Source: G963422445 sp963422445 (GTDB lineage: Bacteria; Pseudomonadota; Alphaproteobacteria; Thalassobaculales; Thalassobaculaceae). From it: a DNA stretch of 64,000 bases. The stretch spans positions 4,836,001 through 4,900,000 of the forward strand of contig OY729512.2 in NCBI GenBank assembly GCA_963422445.2, written 5' to 3'. A model generated the notes under the pieces. The model was not told the origin of the DNA. It was given only the letters and a program-made list of their open reading frames with translations, and did no database searches. Shown here in pieces: positions 19,097-27,551 of this stretch. Each line of letters starts with the position of its first letter. Within the stretch, counting starts at the first letter, position 1. A program made the translations under genes and the position numbers.

Positions 19097-19330
19097 TTGT
19101 TGGACAGGCGTACGGTTCTCAAGATTATCGGCGCAGTACGACTTCATCAAGAGCAACTCTCATGAACTACATACAACCATTATCATATCAAATGACCAGT
19201 GCAACCTGTTGGATCAATTCAGTGCTTAACGGGATTCTCTGAAAGAAAGGAACGTTACGAAATAGGCGTTTCTACATACCTTGAGCTTCACTCAACCCTT
19301 AACGAAGACGGGGTTGTATATTATTATAAC

Positions 19331-19437
19331 CGCTTATGCACGTAGCTCCGGTGAAACGCACATGTAGCGTTTGGTGTGCCGGGAATAGTCGACATCGGGG
19401 GCAACATCGTGTGTCACCGGAGCCACGTGCATAAGCG
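19331..19437. repeat. 107-bp palindrome-ended repeat, copy 1
   Basis: It starts CGCTTATGCACGT and ends in the reverse complement. The 23-bp inverted ends differ at one base here (GTAGCT against GTGGCT). An inner small hairpin AAACGC/GCGTTT follows the left arm. The second copy at 26207-26313 has identical length and three base differences. Confidence 0.9.
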
Positions 19438-19471
19438 GTTTATTACAAATCAAAACAAGATGTGACTATAA

Positions 19472-20414
19472 GTGTCTGAATCATAATGATGTCAAGTAGT
19501 TACAGTGACTTGCATGCGTCCGAGGCGGCGCATGAGAACACGGCTTAGAGCCAGCAGGAGCCAAGCGAGGGCGCTGGCGATGGATCGCTCGAAGTCTCTG
19601 GAGAGGCACCGACAGCGGCGCAGCCTTCCGAAGCTGCGTTCGACCACCCAGCGCCGGGACATGACGACGACCCCCTTGGTATCCTTGGGTTTTCCGATGA
19701 CCTCCACAGTGATCGGGCAGTTCGCTTTCTTGAGCGCGCTTGCCAGCTTGTTGCCGCCGCAGGCGCCGTCGGCAAACACGGTCTGCACCGTGTTCTGACC
19801 GGCCTGCAACGCCAGCAACAAGGGACGCGCGCCATCCCGGTCCTGGATATGCGCCGAATGGACCTGGGCGGCCGGCGTGTTGCCGTCGACGTCGACGGCA
19901 AGGTGACGCTTGCAGCCCTTGATCGTCTTGCCGGTATTGTAGCCGCATTCCTCGCTGCCGGCTTCGACCGTCGGCACGCTCTGACTGTCGATGATGGCCG
20001 CGCTCGGGTCCGCACTACGCCCCGACCGGAGCCGCTCGAGAGTCGTAAAACGGACGCAAACCTGCTCCAGAACCCCCGACCGGGACCACGCGTAGAAATA
20101 GATCTGAACCGTCGTAAACGCCGGACAATCCTTCGGTAATGCCCGCCAACTGCACCCGGTCCAGAGCATGTAGGCAATCGCGTTCACCACGTCGCGCAGG
20201 TCCACCTGACGGGGACGACCAAGCCGGCGCGACGATGGAAGAAGCGGTTCCAGCAAGGCCCGCTCGGCATCGGTCAGATCGCTTTCGTAACGCTCCGTCT
20301 TACGGCTATACTGCTTCCGGGTGGTCTCGTTCCAAGGCATGATGTGCCCCCATAGTGTGTTTGTTCACCCACGAAGATACACCGAGACCACCCAACCAGT
20401 TTTAGGTCAGGCTC
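19472..20414. mobile_element. IS5-family element, copy 2 (open transposase, left end damaged)
   Basis: 943 bp. The right end matches copy 1 closely. At the left end, 22 bp of the terminal repeat are missing. The loss is what recombination between GTGTCTGA and the inner GTGTTTGA of copy 1 would give. A further 4-bp difference lies near the right end. TAA flanks both sides. Confidence 0.85.
19492..20340 (-). CDS. IS5-family transposase (copy 2)
   Basis: 282 residues, uninterrupted. DDE-type core: AAIIDSQSVPT, VFADGACGG and VVERSFGRLRRC. Compared with copy 1, Tyr is Cys in the ADGAYGG motif and Trp is Arg in ERTFGWL. Both are normally conserved positions in IS5 transposases, so activity is doubtful despite the open frame. 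ATG lies at 20340. Confidence 0.9.
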   Translation of the reverse strand: MPWNETTRKQYSRKTERYESDLTDAERALLEPLLPSSRRLGRPRQVDLRDVVNAIAYMLWTGCSWRALPKDCPAFTTVQIYFYAWSRSGVLEQVCVRFTTLERLRSGRSADPSAAIIDSQSVPTVEAGSEECGYNTGKTIKGCKRHLAVDVDGNTPAAQVHSAHIQDRDGARPLLLALQAGQNTVQTVFADGACGGNKLASALKKANCPITVEVIGKPKDTKGVVVMSRRWVVERSFGRLRRCRCLSRDFERSIASALAWLLLALSRVLMRRLGRMQVTVTT

Positions 20415-20787
20415 TAAGAGATCCGATGTCACCTTCAAGTCCCCCTAAGACTGAGACAGAATATAGGTTGAATTTTCCGAAAACTATTTCCGGATAAGGT
20501 TGCAGCATGGCTTTGAATCAGTGCACGATGCGTCAGAAAAACCTGCCCGCCGTCTTAATGTGGACTTATTCAACCATGTGGTTGTGCTGGCTCCATCCCA
20601 ACGACTAAAGACATGTTTTCCGGAGACCTTTCATGCGCCGATCAACTGAGGCACTACCTTCCTGACGCCGTTACCGTCTTACCGCAGGAAAGTACACAAC
20701 CTATTGAACTCCTGCCCTCTCATGTTGTTTAACCTGTAGCACGCAGGTACCGTGCAGCGAGAGACAACGAATCAACCCGTAATACTA
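20415..20787. other. Gene-free stretch
   Basis: 373 bp between the IS5 copy and IS630 copy B. No credible frame, repeat or RNA structure was recognised. Confidence 0.5.
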
Positions 20788-21969
20788 GTGTCCTGATTCC
20801 AAAGTTCGTACCGTTATGATGTTGCGGCTGCAGCGGTTTCGAGGGTCCTGAGGCAGAAGCGCTTGATGGACGCCAGGATTTCATCGGCTGTCTTGTGCCA
20901 GCGGAAGGGCTTGGGGTCCTCGTTGACGGTGTCGATGTACCCGGTGATCGCCTGCTCCAGCTCGACGGTCGATCGGTGAACCCCGCGCCGGATCTGCTTC
21001 TCTGTCAGATCGGCGAAGAAGCGCTCGACTTGGTTGAGCCACGAGGCAGAGGTCGGGGTGAAGTGAACATGCCAGCGCGGTCGCCGGGCGAACCAGTCGC
21101 GGATCGTCTTCGTCTTGTGGGTCGAGTAGTTGTCCATGACGATGTGGATCTCGAGGTCGGGCGGCACGTTGGCCTCGACGTGATCCAGGAACTTGCGGAA
21201 CTCCACGCTGCGGTGGCGCCGATAGCACTGTCCGATGACCTTGCCTGTGGCGACGTCAAGGGCTGCGAAGAGCGAGGTCGTGCCGTTGCGCTTGTAATCG
21301 TGAGTGCGCCGCTCGACCTGCCCCGGGCGCAGCGGCAGCAGCGGCTGGGTGCGATCGAGGGCCTGAACCTGCGATTTCTCGTCCACGCAGAGGACCATGG
21401 CATGCTGCGGCGGGTCCACGTAGAGCCCCACGATGTCGCGCGTCTTGTCCACGAAGTAGGGGTCTGCCGAGAGCTTGAAGGTCTCGCTCCTGTGCGGCTG
21501 AAGGGAAAAGGCTCGCCAGATGCGATTGACCGTCGACGGCGCATACCCCGTCGCCTGCGCCATCGAGCGCGTGCTCCATTGGGTCGCGTCACGAGGCTTC
21601 TCCTCAAGCGTCTTGCGCACCACCTCGGCCACGGCGTCGTCATCGATGCGCCGGGGACGGCCGGAGCGCGGCTCGTCGTCAAGCCCGTCAAGACGATGCT
21701 CTGCGAAGCGATTGCGCCACTTCCTGGCGGTCTGGCTGGTCACGCCCAGCACGCTCCCAATCTGCACATTGGTAAGCCCTTCGGCCGCCAGCAGCACGAT
21801 GTGCGCCCGATCGGACAGGCCTCGCCAGACTTTGCGCCCGCGCGCCAGCCGCTCAAGCTCGTTGCGCTCGTCCGCGCTCAGCTTGATCTCCACCGAAAGT
21901 CGCATCACCATGCCCCCCGAATCGACACCACCCCCCCCCTTAACAATACGAACTTTGCGTACAGGACAC
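20788..21969. mobile_element. IS630-family element, copy B
   Basis: 1182 bp, inverted relative to copy A, TA at 20786-20787 and 21970-21971. It differs from copies A and C mainly by a longer C run (9 against 3 and 5) between the transposase start and the nearby end. Confidence 0.95.
20814..21911 (-). CDS. IS630-family transposase (copy B)
   Basis: 365 residues, same protein as copy A, complete and likely active. DDE motifs are as described for copy A. Confidence 0.95.
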   Translation of the reverse strand: MVMRLSVEIKLSADERNELERLARGRKVWRGLSDRAHIVLLAAEGLTNVQIGSVLGVTSQTARKWRNRFAEHRLDGLDDEPRSGRPRRIDDDAVAEVVRKTLEEKPRDATQWSTRSMAQATGYAPSTVNRIWRAFSLQPHRSETFKLSADPYFVDKTRDIVGLYVDPPQHAMVLCVDEKSQVQALDRTQPLLPLRPGQVERRTHDYKRNGTTSLFAALDVATGKVIGQCYRRHRSVEFRKFLDHVEANVPPDLEIHIVMDNYSTHKTKTIRDWFARRPRWHVHFTPTSASWLNQVERFFADLTEKQIRRGVHRSTVELEQAITGYIDTVNEDPKPFRWHKTADEILASIKRFCLRTLETAAAATS

Positions 21970-22023
21970 TAGATACTTGCAGATATTCCCCGGGGACCTT
22001 GGACCGACTGGGCGGGCTACGCA

Positions 22024-23622
22024 TCAAGCCCGCCCCGGCGGCGCCATCGGTTTATCCCGAAGACTCAAGAGTTGGCGCACCATGCTGATGTGCAATTCGG
22101 CTTTCTCGGCCGCCGCAGCCGCATCGCCCCACAGATTCACCCGCTCCTGAGGATCGTTTCGCAAGTCATACAACTCGCCCCAGTCGGCGGATTCGTACCG
22201 GGTCATGCGCCATCTATCGGTCACCATTGACGCGAAATGCACACCGACCCTCGGATCGAGCACATAGTTGGCGGTGTAGTCTTCGACAATCATGCCGGCA
22301 TGCGTTCTCGTGTCATCAAACACGCTAATCCCCTGCATGCCGAAATACGGATTGAGCCCGGCCCGCGCCAGGATTGTTGCGCCGATATCGATCGTGCCGG
22401 ACAGTCTGGAACGACGTTGGCCGGCATCGCCGTACACCGGATCCCGAACAACGAAGGGCACCCGGATGAGTTCCTGATAATGCATGCCAAACTTGAAGAT
22501 AACGCCGCGGTCTCCCATGAAATCACCGTGATCGCTGGTAAAGATGATCACCGTGTCGTCGTCCAGCCCGAGCATCTTCAATTTGGCAAGGATCTTGCCG
22601 ACAGCATCGTCTATCATCGTGATCATGCCGTAATTCAGCGCGATGGCCGATCGCGCCTCGAACGGGCTGACGCGGCATATTCCGGTCGGACTGCGATGCT
22701 CATTCCGTATTGCCACGGCGAGTTCTGGCACCCCGGGCAGAGGATCGTCGATCTTGTCGTCGTAAGTCTCCGGAATCGGGATGTCTTCCGGCTTATACAT
22801 GCCCCAATAGCGCCCCGGCGGCGTGAAAGGATGATGCGGATCAGGGAACGACACCGTCAGATAAAACGGCTCGTCGGGATGGTCAAGCGCATGCGACTCG
22901 AGATAGTTCAGTGATTCTTCAGCGATATAGCTGGTCGGATAAAGTGCCTCCGGCACTCTGGTGCGCCAGGCTTGCGGCGCCGTGTATTGCTGATCCGGCA
23001 GAGCGTTCTCGGGACCGACCAGTCTGGCGGCATCGCCACCCTGGTCCCGAAACCAGGCAGTGTAATGTCCTTCGACCTGATCGCCATGATTCGAACACAA
23101 CCGGACATGGTCGAAACCGTAGAACGGCATCACGATCTTGCGGTCAGGGTCTGAACGCCAAATCGGCGCGGATTCGCGCTGATACTCCGGTCCCGTCATC
23201 TCACGATTGACGGCATTCGCAAGAGCCGGCGGCGGATCGATCTTCTGCGGGTCAGGGGAGGAAGGTGCCGCCAACCGCAGCCCCGTCATGTTCTGAATGT
23301 GGCTCTTTCCAATCAGGGCCGTGCGATAACCCGCTGCCTTGAGCAGATCGACATAGGTCACGGCGTCGGTCGCAAGCGGCAGACCATTGTGCCGCACGCC
23401 ATTGGCCGACGGCATGCGTCCGGTCATCAATGCCGCCCGGTTCGGCATGCAAACCGGCGTTGCGACATAAAATTTATCAAAGGTAACGCCGCTCGAAGCA
23501 AGTCCGTCGATATGGGGCGTCCGCACGATCCGGTTGCCATAACATCCGAGATGATCCGCGCGATGCTGATCCGTGATAACCAACACGAAATTGGGCCGCT
23601 TTGTCGCCGTTTCCGCCATCAT
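22024..23622 (-). CDS. Type I sulfatase (alkaline phosphatase superfamily)
   Basis: 532 residues. The N-terminal metal site RPNFVLVITDQHRADHLGCYG is followed by the sulfatase signature CMPNRAALMTGR. Cys58 of this C-x-P-x-R motif would be converted to formylglycine. GKSHIQ and the later FTSDHGDFMGDRG metal loop are also present. No signal peptide is evident, so a cytosolic substrate or choline-sulfatase-like role is possible. ATG at 23622 (MMAETATK) has a GGGGAAG site upstream; the open frame starts at 23643. No neighbour indicates the substrate, and no maturase gene is in the window. Confidence 0.9.
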   Translation of the reverse strand: MMAETATKRPNFVLVITDQHRADHLGCYGNRIVRTPHIDGLASSGVTFDKFYVATPVCMPNRAALMTGRMPSANGVRHNGLPLATDAVTYVDLLKAAGYRTALIGKSHIQNMTGLRLAAPSSPDPQKIDPPPALANAVNREMTGPEYQRESAPIWRSDPDRKIVMPFYGFDHVRLCSNHGDQVEGHYTAWFRDQGGDAARLVGPENALPDQQYTAPQAWRTRVPEALYPTSYIAEESLNYLESHALDHPDEPFYLTVSFPDPHHPFTPPGRYWGMYKPEDIPIPETYDDKIDDPLPGVPELAVAIRNEHRSPTGICRVSPFEARSAIALNYGMITMIDDAVGKILAKLKMLGLDDDTVIIFTSDHGDFMGDRGVIFKFGMHYQELIRVPFVVRDPVYGDAGQRRSRLSGTIDIGATILARAGLNPYFGMQGISVFDDTRTHAGMIVEDYTANYVLDPRVGVHFASMVTDRWRMTRYESADWGELYDLRNDPQERVNLWGDAAAAAEKAELHISMVRQLLSLRDKPMAPPGRA

Positions 23623-23644
23623 CCCGCTTCCCCATGAATACACA

Positions 23645-23975
23645 TTATCTGCTCCGGTTCTGGAAAACCGGTCCGAAAATCACTGCGACCGGCGCTCTCA
23701 AAAAAACTGGCATCGGCCATGTCCTTCCGCCGGCCCGCAGAGAGCGGTCCGTGCGCCGATATCCTTCAGTCCATATCCTGTCCGCAAGCCGGCAGCATCC
23801 GCAGCCGGCCCGATAACCCGAACGCGCAGGCGTCACGTCTTCGATCGGATCCACGGCGCAAACGTGAATACAAGACCAGGGCACCGATATCCTGGCATTC
23901 GATAAACAGTCCGGCCGCCGGGCACTTCCGCGGATAACCGGACCGCCGACGCCGCGCAACGATCTGGTCCGGCGC
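23645..23975. other. Gene-free stretch upstream of the sulfatase
   Basis: 331 bp between the sulfatase start and the 3' end of the 23976 gene, both on the minus strand. Probably holds the sulfatase promoter; no convincing element could be assigned. Confidence 0.4.
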
Positions 23976-25793
23976 CTATGGCACCGAAAAACCAAGGCCA
24001 AGATCGCGGACCGCATTCCGAAATCTCGTCTCCGAGGCAGCGGTAATCGCAAGTGATTTCCGGCCGAGGCATTGGCAAAGTTTTCCGCAGATCTTGTCAG
24101 CTGCGATCCGCTCCGCGACCTCGACACTGGCGCAATCGAAAATCACTGCGGGCCCCCGAACCGTGAGGGCTTGACTGTCGCGTTCGACCTGTTTCAGGAA
24201 GCCTTCGACCAGATCCGGCAACGCTTGGTCGTCGCGCGCGGACAGGAAAGTCCGCAACTGATCCACACCAGCCCCGCTCTCGATGGCCTGAATGATCCGT
24301 GCGCGATCCAGACGCCAGAGATTCCCGGATTCCCGGACCGCATAGTTTTCGAGAAGCAATTCCTCCTCGGCGCTGAGAGCATCCTGGACTTCGACAGACA
24401 GGTTCGTTCTGACGGATATCCGGGTTTGTACCGGCACCTCGGCCAGCTCGTAGCTGTCGCAAAGCTCCAGACAATACGCGCCCAGCGCGTTGAGCCGGAA
24501 ATAGGCAAGTCCGTCATAGCGACTCATCGAATCGATAACATCCGCCGCCCACAAGGTGTGACCAGTGCTGCGCGATCCGTCAGGCCGCTGGTAGACGACA
24601 TCGATCAGACCCAGCGTAGCAATATACTCAAATAGGAAGCAAAGCAGATATTGCTCCTGGAAGACCTGCCATGCCTCCCCCCTCACATGTCCCAGGCCGC
24701 CGTAATGACTGTCCCCGACATAGAGATTCCACGGGTCGGTCGTAACCTCGAAGCTGCTGTCGGTGGCCCGGATGAAACGGGAAAACTCGCCGAGTTCGAC
24801 CCACGCGCCGACCGGACACTCCCGGAGCGCCTCAAGAATCGACCACCGGCGGTGCGCAGGTTCTGTCATCCCGCGTTTCCCTTTGCCGCGCTGCCCCTTG
24901 ATCAGGTCGATGCGCGAGAATTCATCGAACAGCTTGTTTCCGCACCAGCTTGCCAATAGTCGTTTCAACGTGTTGGTTGGCGGCTCGCTCAACGCCCGGC
25001 GACCCGCTCTTGTCAATTCCAGCTTGCTGCCGCGGATCTGCACCAGTTTCGCCGTGCGCAGAAGCAATGGCCATGCGAAAGCCCGGATCGAACCAACTCC
25101 CGGATCGGCGAGCCGGTCGATGTCCGGGGCATAAAAATCCCCGCCATACAGAACCGATGCGATGTTACGGACTGAGGCCGCCGTCGGCTGCCCGGTCTTC
25201 GACCCCACCGAAATCTTGCTGTTCTCGATGAGGCGTACCACTGCGGCAAAATCCCGAATGGCGGCGGCTTCCATATTGCGCTGGGCAAATTTGGCGACCT
25301 TGGACTCATGCGTACCTGGTTCCGCAAGCCGATCGTGCACCGGTAGATCTCTGAAGGACCTGACATTTTCTCCCGGAGGCGGTGGAATGAGGGGAAGCAA
25401 TCGTTCACGCAGATCGTCTGGAACGACTTGGTGAATACTGTGTCGTTCCGCGGCATAAATCAGCAGCCGAAGGCGTCCCAAGGGTCTGACGTAGTAAAAA
25501 AGCCTCCCGACATTTTCGCCAAACCGGGACGAAAGTCTGCGTATATTGAGGACGCCGTTATTGTTGTGGATCGTTTCAGCAATCACCAGTTTCTCGAGTT
25601 CGGTCATCGCCCCCAGCAGGTTGCGGAGGTAACGGCCGTTCAGGCGCTTTTCGACCGCGTTGACGAAATCGGCTTTGCGCGTGACCGTCCGGGGGATGGC
25701 ATCCGGATGAAAAACCGCGATCGTTTTCAGATCCGGAACGGATATCAGTTCAAGCGCCGCCGAAACCTGTTCGCTCGGTCTGACATAGGACAT
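23976..25793 (-). CDS. Large protein resembling helicase-associated-domain proteins
   Basis: 605 residues from ATG 25793 (MSYVRPSEQV); the frame is open up to 25874 and the true start is unclear. No catalytic helicase motif is visible. The C-terminal region (RTFLSARDDQALPDLVEGF, then VIFDCASVEVAERIAADK and an end in VRDLGLGF) resembles the XPB-like helicase-associated region found in bacterial proteins annotated as helicase-associated-domain proteins. That resemblance is from memory and weak. Long, uninterrupted and chromosomal in base use, so it is likely a real gene. Function unknown; repair or nucleoid roles are guesses. Confidence 0.65.
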   Translation of the reverse strand: MSYVRPSEQVSAALELISVPDLKTIAVFHPDAIPRTVTRKADFVNAVEKRLNGRYLRNLLGAMTELEKLVIAETIHNNNGVLNIRRLSSRFGENVGRLFYYVRPLGRLRLLIYAAERHSIHQVVPDDLRERLLPLIPPPPGENVRSFRDLPVHDRLAEPGTHESKVAKFAQRNMEAAAIRDFAAVVRLIENSKISVGSKTGQPTAASVRNIASVLYGGDFYAPDIDRLADPGVGSIRAFAWPLLLRTAKLVQIRGSKLELTRAGRRALSEPPTNTLKRLLASWCGNKLFDEFSRIDLIKGQRGKGKRGMTEPAHRRWSILEALRECPVGAWVELGEFSRFIRATDSSFEVTTDPWNLYVGDSHYGGLGHVRGEAWQVFQEQYLLCFLFEYIATLGLIDVVYQRPDGSRSTGHTLWAADVIDSMSRYDGLAYFRLNALGAYCLELCDSYELAEVPVQTRISVRTNLSVEVQDALSAEEELLLENYAVRESGNLWRLDRARIIQAIESGAGVDQLRTFLSARDDQALPDLVEGFLKQVERDSQALTVRGPAVIFDCASVEVAERIAADKICGKLCQCLGRKSLAITAASETRFRNAVRDLGLGFSVP

Positions 25794-25963
25794 ACATTCG
25801 TATCTTGTCACAGATCCCCTCATATTCGGTTGATATAACATCCGTGCCGCGCAACCCCGCTCCAGAAACCACACGACCCGATTATTCGCCCACTGCCCGT
25901 TAACAGAATCGGAACATGGTTGTTTCCGATAGCTAGCCTGTCAATACCACCGGCTCGGTCCTG

Positions 25964-26017
25964 CACGGTGATCCCATGCTGTAAACAGCGAGGCCATGAC
26001 AAGAGTTTTGCGACATG
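25964..26017 (-). repeat. 54-bp dispersed repeat, copy 2
   Basis: Reverse complement of 7269-7322 with three mismatches. Confidence 0.85.
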
Positions 26018-26206
26018 AAAGAAAACAAATGACGACGCCATAGTGGAACCAGCCCCCTGATCTCACATCAACGCCGCAGGCGCTGCCAACACCTCGACAG
26101 ACCACAGGATCTTGCAGCAAATTATCGCACCACGACCCGATCCGGAAACCCTTGACTCATTCGATAATAAATAATTCCTTCTTCGCCATGCTAGAATTAT
26201 GTTTAT

Positions 26207-26313
26207 CGCTTATGCACGTGGCTCCGGTGAAACGCACATGTAGCGTTTGGCGTGCCGGGAATAGTCGACATCGGGGGCAACATCGTGTGCCACCGGAGCC
26301 ACGTGCATAAGCG
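26207..26313. repeat. 107-bp palindrome-ended repeat, copy 2
   Basis: Inverted 23-bp ends pair perfectly here (CGCTTATGCACGTGGCTCCG plus GTG). GTTTAT directly flanks both ends, which could be a target duplication, although copy 1 lacks a matching left flank. Confidence 0.9.
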
Positions 26314-26395
26314 GTTTATGTTTTTCCTTTGCCTTGAGAAACACTCGATCACTGTGCCTCCTGTCGCCGGCCGACGCCGAACAGAAGTCAAACTC

Positions 26396-26671
26396 ATGAA
26401 ATCGCTCCCCGACGGACTTTGCAGTTATGCGCGAACCCGCGAATTTACCGAGCAATCGATACCCGACAGTTTTTCGAGATCACATCGGACGCGGGCTGGA
26501 ACCTGGGCACGAATCGTGATTGCGCAAGGCACATTGCGGTATCGGATCCTTGAGCCCGAGATCGAGGAGATCCTGTTGTCCACGGATAAACCTGGCATCG
26601 TGGAACCCGAGGTCGCCCATCAGGTTGAACCCCGCGGCCTTGTGCGTTTCTACCTGGAATTCTATCACTGA
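26396..26671 (+). CDS. DUF1971 (TehB C-terminal/YeaR-like) cupin protein
   Basis: 91 residues. It matches the small beta-barrel domain found alone in YeaR-like proteins or at the end of TehB. Visible are the start MKSLPDGLCSYARTREFTE, the core GTWARIVIAQGTLRYRILEP and the end VEPRGLVRFYLEFYH. ATG at 26396 fits the family N-terminus; the open frame starts earlier inside the 107-bp repeat. A role in metal, nitrite or tellurite response is known for relatives but is not shown here. Confidence 0.8.
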   Translation: MKSLPDGLCSYARTREFTEQSIPDSFSRSHRTRAGTWARIVIAQGTLRYRILEPEIEEILLSTDKPGIVEPEVAHQVEPRGLVRFYLEFYH

Positions 26672-26776
26672 CCCTGATCCGCGGATCCACGCGCAATTTG
26701 TGCCCCACCGTCAGGGGTGCTATACCATCGGACCATTCAGATTATCGTCAGCATTGACAAACGGGAGTCACTATGC

Positions 26777-27541
26777 ATGTTTGATCTGACCGGAAAAGTC
26801 GCGGTCATTACCGGATCCACCAAGGGGATCGGTCGCGCAATCGCCGAAAACATGGCGACCATGGGGGCCAGCGTCGTGATCTCGAGCCGCAAGGCCGAGG
26901 CCTGCGAAAACGTCGCCCAGGCCATCCGCGATACCGGCGGTGATGCGACCGCGATTCCCTGTCATATCGGAAGCAAGGACGCCTTGACCGCGCTCGTCGA
27001 AGGCACCCGCAAAACTTATGGCAAGATCGACATTCTAGTCTGCAACGCCGCGACCAATCCAGTCTACGGTCCGATGCTCGACGCCGATGACCGCGCCTAT
27101 GAAAAAATCATGGACACTAACGTCAAAAGCGTGTTCTGGCTCTGCAACATGGTCTGCCCGGAAATGGCCGAACGCAAGGACGGCGTGGTCATCGTCATCT
27201 CGAGCATCGGCGGCTTCAAAGGCAGCAAGAACCTCGGCCTCTATTCCCTTTCCAAGGCCGCCGAACAACAGCTCGTCCGTAATCTCGCCGTCGAATGGGG
27301 GCCTCACAACATCCGCGTGAATGCCATTGCGCCCGGCCTTATTCGCACCGATTTTGCCCGGGAACTCTGGCAGGACCCGAAAAAAACGGCGGCAGTCGAA
27401 CGCATCACTCCGCTCGGCCGCCTCGGCGACCCGGACGATATTGGCGGTCTCGCAGCAGCCATGGCAACCAGGGCAGGTCTTTATCTGACCGGCCAGACCA
27501 TCACCATCGATGGCGGCCGCATGATCACCGATCCATCCTGA
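26777..27541 (+). CDS. SDR-family oxidoreductase (FabG-like)
   Basis: 254 residues. Cofactor motif TGSTKGIGRAIA, NNAG-equivalent CNAAT, SSIGG and the catalytic YSLSKAA, then RVNAIAPGLIRTDF. This is close to the DHRS4/FabG-like dehydrogenases that often accompany acyl-CoA dehydrogenase and APH-like kinases. ATG at 26777 has GGGAG nine bases upstream; the open frame starts at 26717. The APH-like gene follows 10 bp later, so they form an operon. Confidence 0.9.
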   Translation: MFDLTGKVAVITGSTKGIGRAIAENMATMGASVVISSRKAEACENVAQAIRDTGGDATAIPCHIGSKDALTALVEGTRKTYGKIDILVCNAATNPVYGPMLDADDRAYEKIMDTNVKSVFWLCNMVCPEMAERKDGVVIVISSIGGFKGSKNLGLYSLSKAAEQQLVRNLAVEWGPHNIRVNAIAPGLIRTDFARELWQDPKKTAAVERITPLGRLGDPDDIGGLAAAMATRAGLYLTGQTITIDGGRMITDPS

Positions 27542-27551
27542 GACATTCGCG

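Larger units (their letters stand above)
18761..19471. other. AT-rich gene-free island between two IS5 copies
   Basis: Clearly lower GC than the surrounding chromosome and without a credible gene. It holds an inverted-repeat-bounded segment at 18924-19096 and the 107-bp repeat at 19331-19437. Base composition suggests DNA of foreign origin. Confidence 0.6.
25875..26395. other. Intergenic region with two dispersed repeats
   Basis: No gene. It contains the second 54-bp repeat at 25964-26017 and the second 107-bp repeat at 26207-26313. The 107-bp element ends 82 bp before the DUF1971 start and may affect its expression. Confidence 0.6.

Noticed and set aside
19331..19437. CRISPR repeat or tRNA-like structure
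   Set aside because: Only one unit per site, no spacer array, and the folded form lacks a cloverleaf and T-loop sequence.
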